64,000 nt of DNA from Nitrosomonadaceae bacterium (GTDB lineage: Bacteria > Pseudomonadota > Gammaproteobacteria > Burkholderiales > Nitrosomonadaceae), in the NCBI GenBank assembly GCA_030646695.1, contig JAUSLF010000070.1, positions 1 to 64,000 on the forward strand, in the 5' to 3' direction. Below the pieces are notes generated by a model. It did not search any database. It was not told the origin of the DNA and worked only from the letters and a program-made list of their open reading frames with translations. This document shows, in pieces, positions 30,959 through 39,609 of the stretch (the stretch's first letter is position 1; every line of letters starts with the position of its first letter). The translations under genes were made by a program, and so were the position numbers.

Positions 30959-30974
30959 AGCACGAACCACGCCA
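30959..30974 (-). promoter_or_regulatory. sigma54 (RpoN) promoter of gvpA
   Basis: The minus strand reads TGGCGTGGTTCGTGCT. Compared with the consensus TGGCACG-N4-TTGCW, it has the invariant GG (-24) and GC (-12) with exactly ten bases between them, plus TGGC, the G at position 7 and the final W. It lies 85 bases upstream of the gvpA ATG. The same cluster encodes a GAFTGA-containing sigma54 activator, which strengthens the call. Confidence 0.68.
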
Positions 30975-31079
30975 GGTAGGTAGTACTAACGTCTCTGCAT
31001 TTAATCTATAATAAAAACAATTGGTTGCTTGAAAAGTCTGCGGCTGAATTGGCGCAAAATCGCCGAGTTGAAAAACATA

Positions 31080-31099
31080 CTATGGAGATGGCGCCATAG
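31080..31099. promoter_or_regulatory. inverted repeat upstream of the gvpA promoter, candidate activator site
   Basis: CTATGG-N8-CCATAG is a 20-bp dyad centred about 120 bp upstream of the sigma54 -24 element, the usual distance for enhancer sites of NtrC-type activators. Single site, so not proven. Confidence 0.4.
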
Positions 31100-31104
31100 G
31101 TAGG

Positions 31105-31129
31105 GTGCTTTATCCTGTTGATAAAGCAC
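31105..31129. promoter_or_regulatory. perfect 10-bp inverted repeat downstream of dnaK
   Basis: GTGCTTTATC and GATAAAGCAC flank a 5-base spacer, 12 bases after the dnaK stop. It may be a weak terminator of the upstream operon (no T-run follows on the minus strand) or a second binding site of the gvpA activator. Confidence 0.5.
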
Positions 31130-31140
31130 AGGCGTTTGCA

Positions 31141-32952
31141 TTAGTACTTCGCTGGTGGCCGGCGGGTTGAGGGCTTGACGAGGAGGGCTTGCGCGGCCGC
31201 GGTCAGCGCCTCGGTGCGCGCGCGGATCTCGCCTGCGACGCTGCCGCCCTGCGCCAGGCGCAGGGCCATGATCCGACCCTCGATGGTCAAGGCGTCGACC
31301 GCTTCAATCTTGTTGCGGTGCGCATTCAGTGACAGCTCGATCTGATAGGCGAGGCTCTCAGCGAGGTTGCGCGCGTCGGCCAGCTCACGCTGCTGGCGGG
31401 CCTCGTCGGCGTGCGCCTCGGCCTCCTTGATCATCCGGCTGACCTCGTCCTCGGTGAGGCCTGAGCCGTGCTCGATCCGGATCTGCTGCTCGTTGTCGGT
31501 GGCGATGTCTTTGGCGTGCACGCGGATGATCCCGTTGGCGTCGATATCGAAGGTGACATCGACCTGCATCAAGCCGCGCGGCGCCGGCGGGATGCCGACG
31601 AGCTGGAACTTGCCAAGCGCTTTGTTGAAGGAGGCCATCTCCGACTCGCCCTGGAGGACGTGGATCTCCATCGCGGTCTGGTGGGTCTCGGTGGTGGTGA
31701 AGGTCTTCATCTTGCTGGTCGGGATGCTGGTGTTGCGCGCGATCAATCGCGTGAAGACGCCGCCCTTGGTCTCGATCCCGAGTGAGAGCGGGGTGACGTC
31801 GAGCAGCAAGATGTCCTTGACCTCGCCACCGAGGATGCCGGCCTGGATCGCTGCACCGACGGCGACGACCTCGTCCGGGTTCGCGCCTTGGTGCGGCGCC
31901 TTGCCGATCAACGCCATGAGCTTGTCATGGACGGCCGGCATACGGGTCATGCCGCCAACCAGGACGACGTGGTCGATCGCGGACGGTTCGATCCCCGCGT
32001 CGGCGAGCGCCTGACGGATCGGCCCGACGGTGCGGGCGATCAGGTTGGCTGTCAGCTGGTTCAGCTTGTCGCGCGTGAGCTGGAGGTCGAGGTGTTTTGG
32101 CCCCACCGGCGTGGTGGTGATGCATGGCAGCTTGATCTGCGTCGTCAGCGTTGACGAGAGCGCGACTTTCGCCTTCTCGCCGGCCTGGTAGAGACGCTGC
32201 AGCACCATCCGGTCGGCCGCGAGGTCGATCCCCTGATCACGCTTGAACTCGGCGACCATCCAGTCAACGATGGCCTGGTCGAAGTTGTCGCCGCCGAGGT
32301 GGTTGTCGCCGTTGGTGGCCTTGACCTCGAAGACGCCCTCGGCGAGGTCGAGGATAGAAACATCGAAGGTGCCGCCGCCGAGGTCGAAGACCAGGATGGT
32401 TTGCGCCTGCGCCTGATCCAGCCCGTAGGCGAGCGAGGCGGCGGTCGGCTCGTTGATGATGCGCAGCACGTTGAGGCCGGCGATCTTGCCGGCGTATTGG
32501 GTGGCCTCGCGCTGGGCGTTGTTGAAGTAGGCCGGGACCGTGATGACGGCGCTGCTCACCGTCTCGCCAAGGTAGGCCTCGGCATCGGCCTTGAGCTTTT
32601 GCAGAATCATCGCGCTGATCTCTGGTGGGGCGTACTGCTTGCCTGCGGCCATGACGCGGGCGTCGCCGCTCTGGCTTTTTTCGATCGGGTAGGGAACCAT
32701 CGCCATCTCCTCGGAGACCTCGTCCCACTGGCGGCCCATGAAGCGCTTGATCGAAGCGATGGTGTTCTGCGAATTGCTGAGCTGCTGCTTGGCGGATGCG
32801 CCGACCAGTCGCCGTCCGTCCGGCGTGAACGCGACAACCGACGGTGTGGTGCGGCCGCCCTCGGCGTTCGGGATGACGATAGGCACGCCGCCCTCGATCA
32901 CGGCCATGCAACTGTTGGTGGTGCCGAGATCAATGCCGATGGTCTTGCTCAT
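31141..32952 (-). CDS. dnaK: Hsp70 chaperone DnaK, gas vesicle cluster copy
   Basis: The 603-residue protein has the full nucleotide-binding domain ([47 protein letters not shown]), the linker [19 protein letters not shown] and the peptide-binding domain. The C-terminal lid is shorter than in the ~640-residue housekeeping DnaK and ends STRRPPAKY instead of the usual acidic EEVD-like tail. Its ATG overlaps the stop of the GvpF/L-J-domain fusion (ATGA), so the two are coupled. One hand-counted line (32281-32340) has 39 G/C of 60, higher than the gvpA region. No grpE is in the cluster. It is probably a specialised second Hsp70. Confidence 0.94.
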   Translation of the reverse strand: MSKTIGIDLGTTNSCMAVIEGGVPIVIPNAEGGRTTPSVVAFTPDGRRLVGASAKQQLSNSQNTIASIKRFMGRQWDEVSEEMAMVPYPIEKSQSGDARVMAAGKQYAPPEISAMILQKLKADAEAYLGETVSSAVITVPAYFNNAQREATQYAGKIAGLNVLRIINEPTAASLAYGLDQAQAQTILVFDLGGGTFDVSILDLAEGVFEVKATNGDNHLGGDNFDQAIVDWMVAEFKRDQGIDLAADRMVLQRLYQAGEKAKVALSSTLTTQIKLPCITTTPVGPKHLDLQLTRDKLNQLTANLIARTVGPIRQALADAGIEPSAIDHVVLVGGMTRMPAVHDKLMALIGKAPHQGANPDEVVAVGAAIQAGILGGEVKDILLLDVTPLSLGIETKGGVFTRLIARNTSIPTSKMKTFTTTETHQTAMEIHVLQGESEMASFNKALGKFQLVGIPPAPRGLMQVDVTFDIDANGIIRVHAKDIATDNEQQIRIEHGSGLTEDEVSRMIKEAEAHADEARQQRELADARNLAESLAYQIELSLNAHRNKIEAVDALTIEGRIMALRLAQGGSVAGEIRARTEALTAAAQALLVKPSTRRPPAKY

Positions 32953-34019
32953 GCCAATAACGCTCCCATATGGTCGGCGATAAAAACTTTCTCAACCTCC
33001 TCCTGGACGAAGGAAAATTCACCCTGCTTGCTGTGCTCGCCAAAACCCTGAAAGCTCTGACAATACGCACTCACCCTCTCGTAGGCCGCCAACACTTCTT
33101 TGCAGCGCTCCGCCGCCTCTGGACTACCGGGGTTCCTGTCTGGATGATGGATCAGGATTAACTTTCGATAGGCGGTTTTTATTTGCTCCCAAGTGGCCTT
33201 CTGCGGCAATTGCAGGGTTTTCCGCGCCTTGTCGAGCAACGCGAAGTTTCCCTGATTCAGCTCAATATTGACAAAACTGTAAGCCGGCAGAGGACCGATG
33301 TAGCGAAAGCTCAGAATGCCCTCGTACTGGTTACCTAGCGCGTTCATGGCTTCATCAAACAGCGGCTCCTGCTCTCTTGCCACCAGGTAACTCCGGTTCA
33401 AAATAATTTCTTCCGCTTTGCGTGGCCCCTCCGAGAAATCCGTGGCAAACGGGGAGAGCTTGTCATGCATGGCTTCGACGAACTTTTTTCTTTTGACCTC
33501 AGCCGCTTCAAAGAGCCTCTTGCCGGTCTGCACCGGATCCGCACTCAGCAGTTCGGGATGATCGCGTGCAATCCCCGGAAGGATATTGTGCAAATCCCAA
33601 GATGCCTGGACCACCAGCTCCACTTTTCCCTTCAGTCGGTCCAGGTAGGTTCTGAGTTGAATGTAGACCCGCTCCAGCACCCCCTCTACCTCCTGCCTGT
33701 TGCTGGCGGTGAGGCCGAATCTTAGAGGCAGCATCCCGCTGCGGCGGGTCTGTTCCAGGAGAAAGGAATTGACCTGTTGGTACTTTAGCAAGTCGGCCTT
33801 TAGGCGCTCTTCCCTCTCTTCATTTTGTGCGGGCGAAGCTTGACCCGGCAAGTCGGGGTCGAACCGGCTGGCGTCGATGGAACTGACCACCGCTGCGAGG
33901 TCTCGATAGCAGACAGTTTCGAGGGGCGCAGCGTCGATCCCGCCGGTGAGGGCCGCAGCGAAGGACGGCGTCTCTGCATTGTTTTCGATCACCGCATAAA
34001 TGAATTTTTTCTCTTGCAT
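32949..34019 (-). CDS. GvpF/L protein fused to a C-terminal J-domain
   Basis: Residues 1-255 (of 356) are a GvpF/L domain: [13 protein letters not shown], a middle with [20 protein letters not shown], and [14 protein letters not shown], the F/L closing motif. Residues about 263-320 are a J-domain: [32 protein letters not shown] and [10 protein letters not shown], with the HPD tripeptide at 292-294 that triggers Hsp70 ATPase activity. A short helical tail follows. The fusion directly links a protein family known to bind GvpA to a DnaK-activating module, and the next gene is dnaK with a 4-base overlap. No zinc finger is present in this protein; two are encoded separately downstream. Confidence 0.92.
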   Translation of the reverse strand: MQEKKFIYAVIENNAETPSFAAALTGGIDAAPLETVCYRDLAAVVSSIDASRFDPDLPGQASPAQNEEREERLKADLLKYQQVNSFLLEQTRRSGMLPLRFGLTASNRQEVEGVLERVYIQLRTYLDRLKGKVELVVQASWDLHNILPGIARDHPELLSADPVQTGKRLFEAAEVKRKKFVEAMHDKLSPFATDFSEGPRKAEEIILNRSYLVAREQEPLFDEAMNALGNQYEGILSFRYIGPLPAYSFVNIELNQGNFALLDKARKTLQLPQKATWEQIKTAYRKLILIHHPDRNPGSPEAAERCKEVLAAYERVSAYCQSFQGFGEHSKQGEFSFVQEEVEKVFIADHMGALLA

Positions 34020-34028
34020 ACCCTTACC

Positions 34029-34436
34029 TCAGTGTGAAACTTTCTCTGTGGATAATGCCGCATGGATGGCTTTCAGTAGCTCGCCATGGTGAACCGGTTT
34101 GGTGACAAAGGCGGAGATGAGGCCGGTGCGCAGGTTGTCCTGCACGATGCTATCGTCCTTGTAAAAATAGCCGGAGACCAGAATCATCGGCGCGGCGCAG
34201 GATGTTTCGGCGCGAATCCGTCGGGCCAATTCCACCCCTTCAATGTCTGCCAGCTTGGCATCCAGCAGGATGAGGCGACATGTCGGCGTCGACTCCTTGA
34301 ACCACCGCAATGCCTCCGCCCCGCTCTCCATCGTCACCACCGTGAACCCATTCCTCCGCAACAGTGTCTCCAAGGCCCAACAAACGTCGGGTTCGTCGTC
34401 CACCACCAGCACCGTTACCGACAGGCTTGTCAGCAT
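34029..34436 (-). CDS. single-domain response regulator
   Basis: The 135-residue protein is a lone CheY-like receiver: acidic pair in VLVVDDEPDV, phospho-acceptor Asp in LILLDAKLADIEG, the Ser switch region MILVSGYF, and the Lys in FVTKPV. There is no output domain, so it acts by protein contact or as a phosphate relay. It overlaps the histidine kinase gene by one base, indicating partnership. Confidence 0.92.
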   Translation of the reverse strand: MLTSLSVTVLVVDDEPDVCWALETLLRRNGFTVVTMESGAEALRWFKESTPTCRLILLDAKLADIEGVELARRIRAETSCAAPMILVSGYFYKDDSIVQDNLRTGLISAFVTKPVHHGELLKAIHAALSTEKVSH

Positions 34437-35968
34437 CAGGGTTTACCGGTCAATCTCGGGGGCGAGGAGAAGCGGACGGTAAACGTGCTGCCCTGTCCCT
34501 CCACGCTGTCCACTTCAATCACACCGCCGTGCTGCTTCACGATCGTGTAACAGATGGACAGCCCTAAGCCGGTACCTTTGCCGACCGGCTGGGTGGTAAA
34601 GAAGGGGTCGAACACTCGGCCCATGTTGGCGTGTGGAATGCCGCAGCCGGTATCGCCCACCTGCACCACCGCTTCGGCAGCCTCGTGCCGGACCGCAATC
34701 TTGATTTGCCCGCCAGCGGGCATCGCCTGGTAGGCGTTCAGGATCAAATTCATGATCACCTGCTGCAGCAGGCTGGCGTTTCCAGAAATCGGCACAAATG
34801 GGGTTTGATAATCTTCAAAAATCTTGATCTTCTGAATCTTGGCCTGGGGCGTCAGCAGGCTGACAGTATCCTGCACCAAGGTGACGAGATTCATCGCTTC
34901 CACTTGGTCACTGGGTGCGGGTCGGGCGAAGCGCAGCAGGTTCTCGATAATTCCCGATGAGCGCTGGATGCCGTCGATGATCTTGCTGACGCACTCTTTC
35001 TGGAACGCCGCATCGTGCGACGAGTCCAGCAGAAATTGCGCGGCGGAGAAACTAACCGACAGCGGATTGCGCAACTCGTGCGCGATGCCCCCCGCCATCA
35101 CCCCCAAGGCGGCGAGTTTTTCGCTCTGGAAGATGTGTTGCTCAAAGGCCCGTCGCTCGGACAGGTCGCGTCCGACCGCGACCACGCCGCTCACCTTGTC
35201 GGCATCGTCACGAATCGGGGAACAGGACCAATCGACCGGGACCAGCTCGCCGGAACGCGCCACCAGGCTCAGTTCCTGAAGCTGCACTGCGCCGCCCTTG
35301 ACCAGCCGGTCAATGATCGCCGTCATGGCATCCCGCTGAGCGGGATCGCACAGTTCGGCCAGCAGCCGTCCCCGCACCGCGTCGACCCGAAAGCCCGAGA
35401 TGCGCTCGGCGGCCGCGTTCCAACTGATGATGCGGCCCTCGGCGTCGGTTGATATCACCAGATCGTTGGCGCTTTCGATCACGCTCGCCAGGTGGCGTTC
35501 GGCCATCCGGGCCTTCTCGCTCAATTGCACTTTCTCGGTGATATCGTCCATCACCAGCATGGCGTGCTCCACCACATTGCCTGACTTCACCGGAATCACG
35601 GTGTAGTAATAAATGCGGGTCGGGACGCCCGGCGCCCGGTAGGTCATTTGGGCACCGGGCAAGGGCTGGCCGGTGTCGAAGACACGGCGGATTTTGACTT
35701 CCAGTTGCGTAAACTCCAGGATCGCGTCGGGGAAGACCTCGCTGATGCGCCCCCCGACGGTGGTCCCCTCACTGCGTCGCGCCTTCACCAGGAAGTTTCG
35801 GTTGGCCGACACCACCCGCAAGGTCCGATCAATTAACAGGAGGGAAAACGGGATGTTCCCCAGCAGCATGTGGTAGAGCCTTTCGTACCAGCCTTCTGAC
35901 GGCACAGTCGACGCAGACGTCGTGCTCATCTGCGCAGAAGTGGGTGCTGCATCGTCTGACTTTTTCAT
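34436..35968 (-). CDS. PAS-domain histidine kinase (NtrB-like)
   Basis: The 510-residue protein appears soluble (no membrane segment seen). It has two PAS domains (about 30-140 and 155-275), a HisKA dimerisation domain with the phospho-His in GGIAHELRNPLSV, and a HATPase domain with the N-box QQVIMNLILNAYQAM, G1 GDTGCGIP and G2 GKGTGLGLSICYTIV. The H-box type is that of kinases that pair with NtrC-like regulators. It probably senses a cytoplasmic signal through PAS and controls the cluster's activator and the adjacent receiver. It overlaps the upstream GvpF/L gene by 4 bases. Confidence 0.93.
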   Translation of the reverse strand: MKKSDDAAPTSAQMSTTSASTVPSEGWYERLYHMLLGNIPFSLLLIDRTLRVVSANRNFLVKARRSEGTTVGGRISEVFPDAILEFTQLEVKIRRVFDTGQPLPGAQMTYRAPGVPTRIYYYTVIPVKSGNVVEHAMLVMDDITEKVQLSEKARMAERHLASVIESANDLVISTDAEGRIISWNAAAERISGFRVDAVRGRLLAELCDPAQRDAMTAIIDRLVKGGAVQLQELSLVARSGELVPVDWSCSPIRDDADKVSGVVAVGRDLSERRAFEQHIFQSEKLAALGVMAGGIAHELRNPLSVSFSAAQFLLDSSHDAAFQKECVSKIIDGIQRSSGIIENLLRFARPAPSDQVEAMNLVTLVQDTVSLLTPQAKIQKIKIFEDYQTPFVPISGNASLLQQVIMNLILNAYQAMPAGGQIKIAVRHEAAEAVVQVGDTGCGIPHANMGRVFDPFFTTQPVGKGTGLGLSICYTIVKQHGGVIEVDSVEGQGSTFTVRFSSPPRLTGKP

Positions 35969-36807
35969 GCTTTGCCTTCAGAGAGCGTGGGGCAAAAATT
36001 GTACGGCGGCCACGGCCCCCGCAACTCGAGGGTCAGGCCGGTCCCCTGGTGGGCCTGCTGCTGGCCTGAAAGAGCAGCGCGAAAATCGGCGAGAGCCGCA
36101 GGGGCCAGCAGAAAGCTGCCATTGAAGACCATGCGTTCCGGGCGTCCAGTCACCGTGCTGGCATGCAGCCGCAATGCGGCTGAGGCGACAGCATGGTAGA
36201 CCAGAACGTCGTGAAGCTCATGGGTGACCCGCGCCACCCAGGCGTGCAGTGCCGCCTCGATCACGGCATCGAGTTGCTTTTGCTGCAGGTAGCGCAGCCC
36301 CGGCGACGGTGACAGCGCGGCACGCCGGGACTGGACCCCGGCATCTTCAGCAGCAATGATGGTGCGGGCGTCTTCTTCGACCAGATAGCCCTTGACACTC
36401 CACTCAGCCTTGTCGCGTAGCTTGTCCAGTGCCTGTTCAATGTCTTTGTGATGCCGATCCAGGAATTGCTTGAGGCTGGCCCGGGAACGAAACATCGTGC
36501 CAAATTTGACTGGCAACACCGGTGACACGTCCATGATCCGTTCCACCACCGCCTCATGCCGTTGGGCACGAGGCCCCAGCCAGTCCAAGGCCTGGAGATT
36601 CTGATCGGAAAATTCAGCTGGGTCCACCTGCCCGATCACCGCCACCACCCCCTCTTCTTGCTGATCCAGCACCGTCACCGGATAGCGCTCATCCACGCCG
36701 TGCAAATCCGGCTCAGTCAAGCCCTGCACCAGCGAAAGACATTCCGGGCGGGCCAGGCAATAGAGATAGATGCCGAGTTCTGCGGCCTCGGCATGCGAAT
36801 CGGTCAT
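35965..36807 (-). CDS. gvpL: gas vesicle protein of the GvpF/L family (third copy)
   Basis: The 280-residue protein begins GIYLYCLARPECLSLVQGL, has the conserved EAVVERIMDVSPVLPVKFGT block, and ends LELRGPWPPYNFCP, the diagnostic F/L terminus. It belongs to the GvpL-like side by its VLPVKFGTMF motif, but F and L cannot be told apart reliably by eye. It overlaps the Cdc48-like gene and the kinase gene by 4 bases on each side. Confidence 0.9.
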   Translation of the reverse strand: MTDSHAEAAELGIYLYCLARPECLSLVQGLTEPDLHGVDERYPVTVLDQQEEGVVAVIGQVDPAEFSDQNLQALDWLGPRAQRHEAVVERIMDVSPVLPVKFGTMFRSRASLKQFLDRHHKDIEQALDKLRDKAEWSVKGYLVEEDARTIIAAEDAGVQSRRAALSPSPGLRYLQQKQLDAVIEAALHAWVARVTHELHDVLVYHAVASAALRLHASTVTGRPERMVFNGSFLLAPAALADFRAALSGQQQAHQGTGLTLELRGPWPPYNFCPTLSEGKA

Positions 36808-38957
36808 TTGCGGATATCGTTCAGCGCCGACTCAAAATGCCGTGGCTGGATGAGCAATGGGGAAGGTGCCGAATGTTCTTCCTTCCCGCCTCTCGCCTGG
36901 TCGATTCTCTCGCGGATGGCGTTCAAGGCCGCGTGCTGACAGATGGCGCTGAGGTCGGCCCCGGTCAGGCCGTCCGTATTGGCCGCGATGGTCTCCAGAC
37001 GCACCTCTTTGGTCACTGGTTTGCCGCGCACCTGCACCTGCAGAATCGCCAGACGTTCCTGCTCATCGGGAAGCGAAATCTCCACCACCACGTCGAAGCG
37101 GCCCGGGCGCAGTAAGGCCGGGTCCACCATGTCCGGCCGATTGGTGGCGGCCAGGACGAGTACGCCGGACAGCTTCTCAATCCCGTCCAGCTCCGCCAGG
37201 AATTGGCCCACCACCCGCTCGCTGACACCCGCCTCCGACGCTCCGCTTCCGCGGCGCGGGACCAGCGCATCAATCTCGTCGAAAAACACCAGGCACGGGG
37301 CCGCTTGCTTGGCCTTCCGAAAGACCTCCCGGACGGCTCGTTCCGATTCACCGATGTACTTCGACAACAGGGCGGGTCCCTTGACCGAGATAAAATTGAC
37401 CTGGGTCGCGCTGGCCGCCGCCTGGGCGAGCAGCGTCTTGCCGCAGCCGGGAGGCCCGGAGAGGAGAATCCCCCTGAGTGGCTTCACCCCGGCCGCCTCG
37501 AACAGATCAGGATACTGCAGGGGCCATTCCAGCACCTCGCGCAGCAGGCGCTTCGGCCGATCGAGCCCGCCCACATCCTCCCAAGTGGTGGTGGGAACCT
37601 CGACAAACACCTCGCGCAGGGCAGATGGCTCCACCTCGCGCAGGGCGGCCAGAAAATCCTCCTTGCACAGTTCGAGCTTCTGCAGGGATTCATACGGCAA
37701 CGTGGCTTGGGCAAAATCAATCTCCGGCAAAATCCGCCGCACACAGATCATGGCCGCCTCGCGACAAAGCGCTTCCAAGTCGGCCCCCACGAAGCCATGC
37801 GTGATGTCGGCCAGCCGGGGCAGATCCACATCCGTGGCCAAGGGCATGCCGCGGCTATGAATCTCCAGAATCTCCAGGCGGCCGTGACGGTCCGGAATCG
37901 GGATGACAATCTCCCGGTCGAACCGCCCCGGCCGGCGCAGGGCCGGATCAAGCGCGTTCGGAAGATTGGTGGCCGCGATGACGATGACTTGCCCGCGCGA
38001 CTTGAGGCCGTCCATGAGACTGAGCAACTGGGCCACCACCCGCCGTTCGACCTGGTGTTCACCGCCCAGCTCTTCGCGCTTCGGGGCGATCGAATCGATT
38101 TCGTCAATGAAAATGATGCTCGGGGCCTGTTTCGTCGCCTCGTCGAAGAGCTTGCGTAAGTGGCCCTCCGACTCGCCGTAAAACTTCTGCATGATCTCGG
38201 GCCCACTGATCGAGAAGAAGCGCACGTCGGTTTCATGCGCGACGGCACGCGCAATCAGGGTTTTGCCGCAGCCGGGCGGGCCGTACAGCAGGACCCCCTT
38301 GGGTGCATCAATGCCGAGCCGAGCAAACACCTCCGGATAGCGCAACGGCAGTTCGATGATCTCACGGACGCGCTGAACTTCCCGCCGAAGCCCGCCGACG
38401 TCCTCGTAGGAGAAGGCCGGTCGCCCGACCGCCTGCGTCCTGGCCTCGGTGCGCGCAGGCGCGACTGTCAGCAGCGTGGTCGGTGCAATCAGTACGGCCC
38501 CTTTGGGTGTCGTTTCCTGCACCAGAAAGTCCATCGAGCGGCTGCCGAACAGGGTACCGCGTATCCGATCGCCCTCCAGCACCGGCAGGCCGTCCAGCCG
38601 GGTGCCGATGTACTGAAGATCACGATCAGAAAAACCCGCCGTGGTGGCCGACAGGACGATCCGCTGGGCCGTCTGGGCCAGCACTTTGCGCACCACCACC
38701 ATGTCATCCAAGGCCACTTCCGCATTGCCGCGCGAGATGCCATCCATTTGGACCCTGGCCCCGCCCCGATCATCCTTGAACGCCGGCATGACCTTGCAGA
38801 CCGTGCGGCGCTTGCCGACAATCTCCACGATGTCGCCGACCTCGACCCCCAAGGCCTTGATGTCGGCCGGATCCATCCGCGCCAACGCGCGGCCCACATC
38901 CTTGCCCAGAGCCTCGGTCACTTTCAGGCGCAAGCTTCCCTCTTCCAGTTTTTCCAT
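36804..38957 (-). CDS. Cdc48/VAT-like double AAA+ ATPase
   Basis: The 717-residue protein has an N-terminal double-psi barrel (about 5-90: LRLKVTEALGKDVGRALARM, VGDIVEIVGKRRTVCKV) followed by two AAA modules. D1 has Walker A GPPGCGKTLIARAV near residue 227, Walker [15 protein letters not shown] and RRPGRFDREI. D2 has GPPGCGKTLLAQAA near 499, LVFFDEIDALVPRRG and LRPGRFDVVVE. The archaeal VAT/Cdc48 layout is complete, with catalytic Glu and Arg residues present in both rings. Cdc48 proteins unfold or extract proteins. In bacteria the family is uncommon, and here it probably remodels vesicle subunits or assembly intermediates. It starts 2 bases after gvpH. Confidence 0.94.
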   Translation of the reverse strand: MEKLEEGSLRLKVTEALGKDVGRALARMDPADIKALGVEVGDIVEIVGKRRTVCKVMPAFKDDRGGARVQMDGISRGNAEVALDDMVVVRKVLAQTAQRIVLSATTAGFSDRDLQYIGTRLDGLPVLEGDRIRGTLFGSRSMDFLVQETTPKGAVLIAPTTLLTVAPARTEARTQAVGRPAFSYEDVGGLRREVQRVREIIELPLRYPEVFARLGIDAPKGVLLYGPPGCGKTLIARAVAHETDVRFFSISGPEIMQKFYGESEGHLRKLFDEATKQAPSIIFIDEIDSIAPKREELGGEHQVERRVVAQLLSLMDGLKSRGQVIVIAATNLPNALDPALRRPGRFDREIVIPIPDRHGRLEILEIHSRGMPLATDVDLPRLADITHGFVGADLEALCREAAMICVRRILPEIDFAQATLPYESLQKLELCKEDFLAALREVEPSALREVFVEVPTTTWEDVGGLDRPKRLLREVLEWPLQYPDLFEAAGVKPLRGILLSGPPGCGKTLLAQAAASATQVNFISVKGPALLSKYIGESERAVREVFRKAKQAAPCLVFFDEIDALVPRRGSGASEAGVSERVVGQFLAELDGIEKLSGVLVLAATNRPDMVDPALLRPGRFDVVVEISLPDEQERLAILQVQVRGKPVTKEVRLETIAANTDGLTGADLSAICQHAALNAIRERIDQARGGKEEHSAPSPLLIQPRHFESALNDIRK

Positions 38958-38959
38958 GC

Positions 38960-39571
38960 TTAGTCCTTGGTGGTTTCTTTGCTGAGCCGAATTTCGAGGA
39001 TGCCGTTGCGACAGGTAAAACTCATCTGCCCGGATGAAAAGCTGGCCGGCAGCAGCAGCTCTTTGCGGTATTTGCTGTCCCCTTTTTCGGCAGAAAAAAT
39101 CAGGATGTCATCTTGCAGTTCAAGCCGCACATCTCCTTGCATGATCCCCGGCACCTCCGCGACGATCAGCAAGTGATCCAACTCATCAAACAGATCGACC
39201 ATCGGTTCGCGAATCTGATGCACCTCGACCAACTTACCCTCTTCGTCTCTGCGAATATTCCCGAAGGGCTCAATCTTGACGCCCCCTTGCGCACCCAAGG
39301 CAGATTTGACCGAGAAACCGTAAACTCCCTTGAGCCGTTTATCCGAGCCGACGTTAAAATCGCCGCTCTTGCTTACCACGCCACCCGCCTGCTCGGCTTG
39401 CTCCGCCAGCTTCCCCAGCTGCTCGACTAGGCTGCCGAGTCCCGCTAAAAACCCGCCGCTGCCAGATGGCTCAGGTGTCGACTGCCCAAACAACGACCCC
39501 AGCCTGCGCCCGATTTCCTCGATGCGAATTTTTCCCTCAGCAAATTCTTCCGTACGTTTTTTATCAACCAT
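38960..39571 (-). CDS. gvpH: gas vesicle protein GvpH (Hsp20/alpha-crystallin type)
   Basis: The ATG at 39571 has AGGAG at seven bases and gives 203 residues (MVDKKRTEEFAEGKIRIEEI). The longer open frame upstream overlaps the activator gene. The N-terminal half is glycine-rich with a helical segment (SLVEQLGKLAEQAEQAG); the C-terminal 90 residues form an alpha-crystallin domain (VDLFDELDHLLIVAEVPGIM, then FSSGQMSFTCRNGILEIRLS). Haloarchaeal GvpH is of this type and binds vesicle proteins. It continues the chaperone theme of the block. Confidence 0.9.
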   Translation of the reverse strand: MVDKKRTEEFAEGKIRIEEIGRRLGSLFGQSTPEPSGSGGFLAGLGSLVEQLGKLAEQAEQAGGVVSKSGDFNVGSDKRLKGVYGFSVKSALGAQGGVKIEPFGNIRRDEEGKLVEVHQIREPMVDLFDELDHLLIVAEVPGIMQGDVRLELQDDILIFSAEKGDSKYRKELLLPASFSSGQMSFTCRNGILEIRLSKETTKD

Positions 39572-39609
39572 GTCATTTTCTCCTAAGTAATATAGTGGCG
39601 CGTCGCAGT

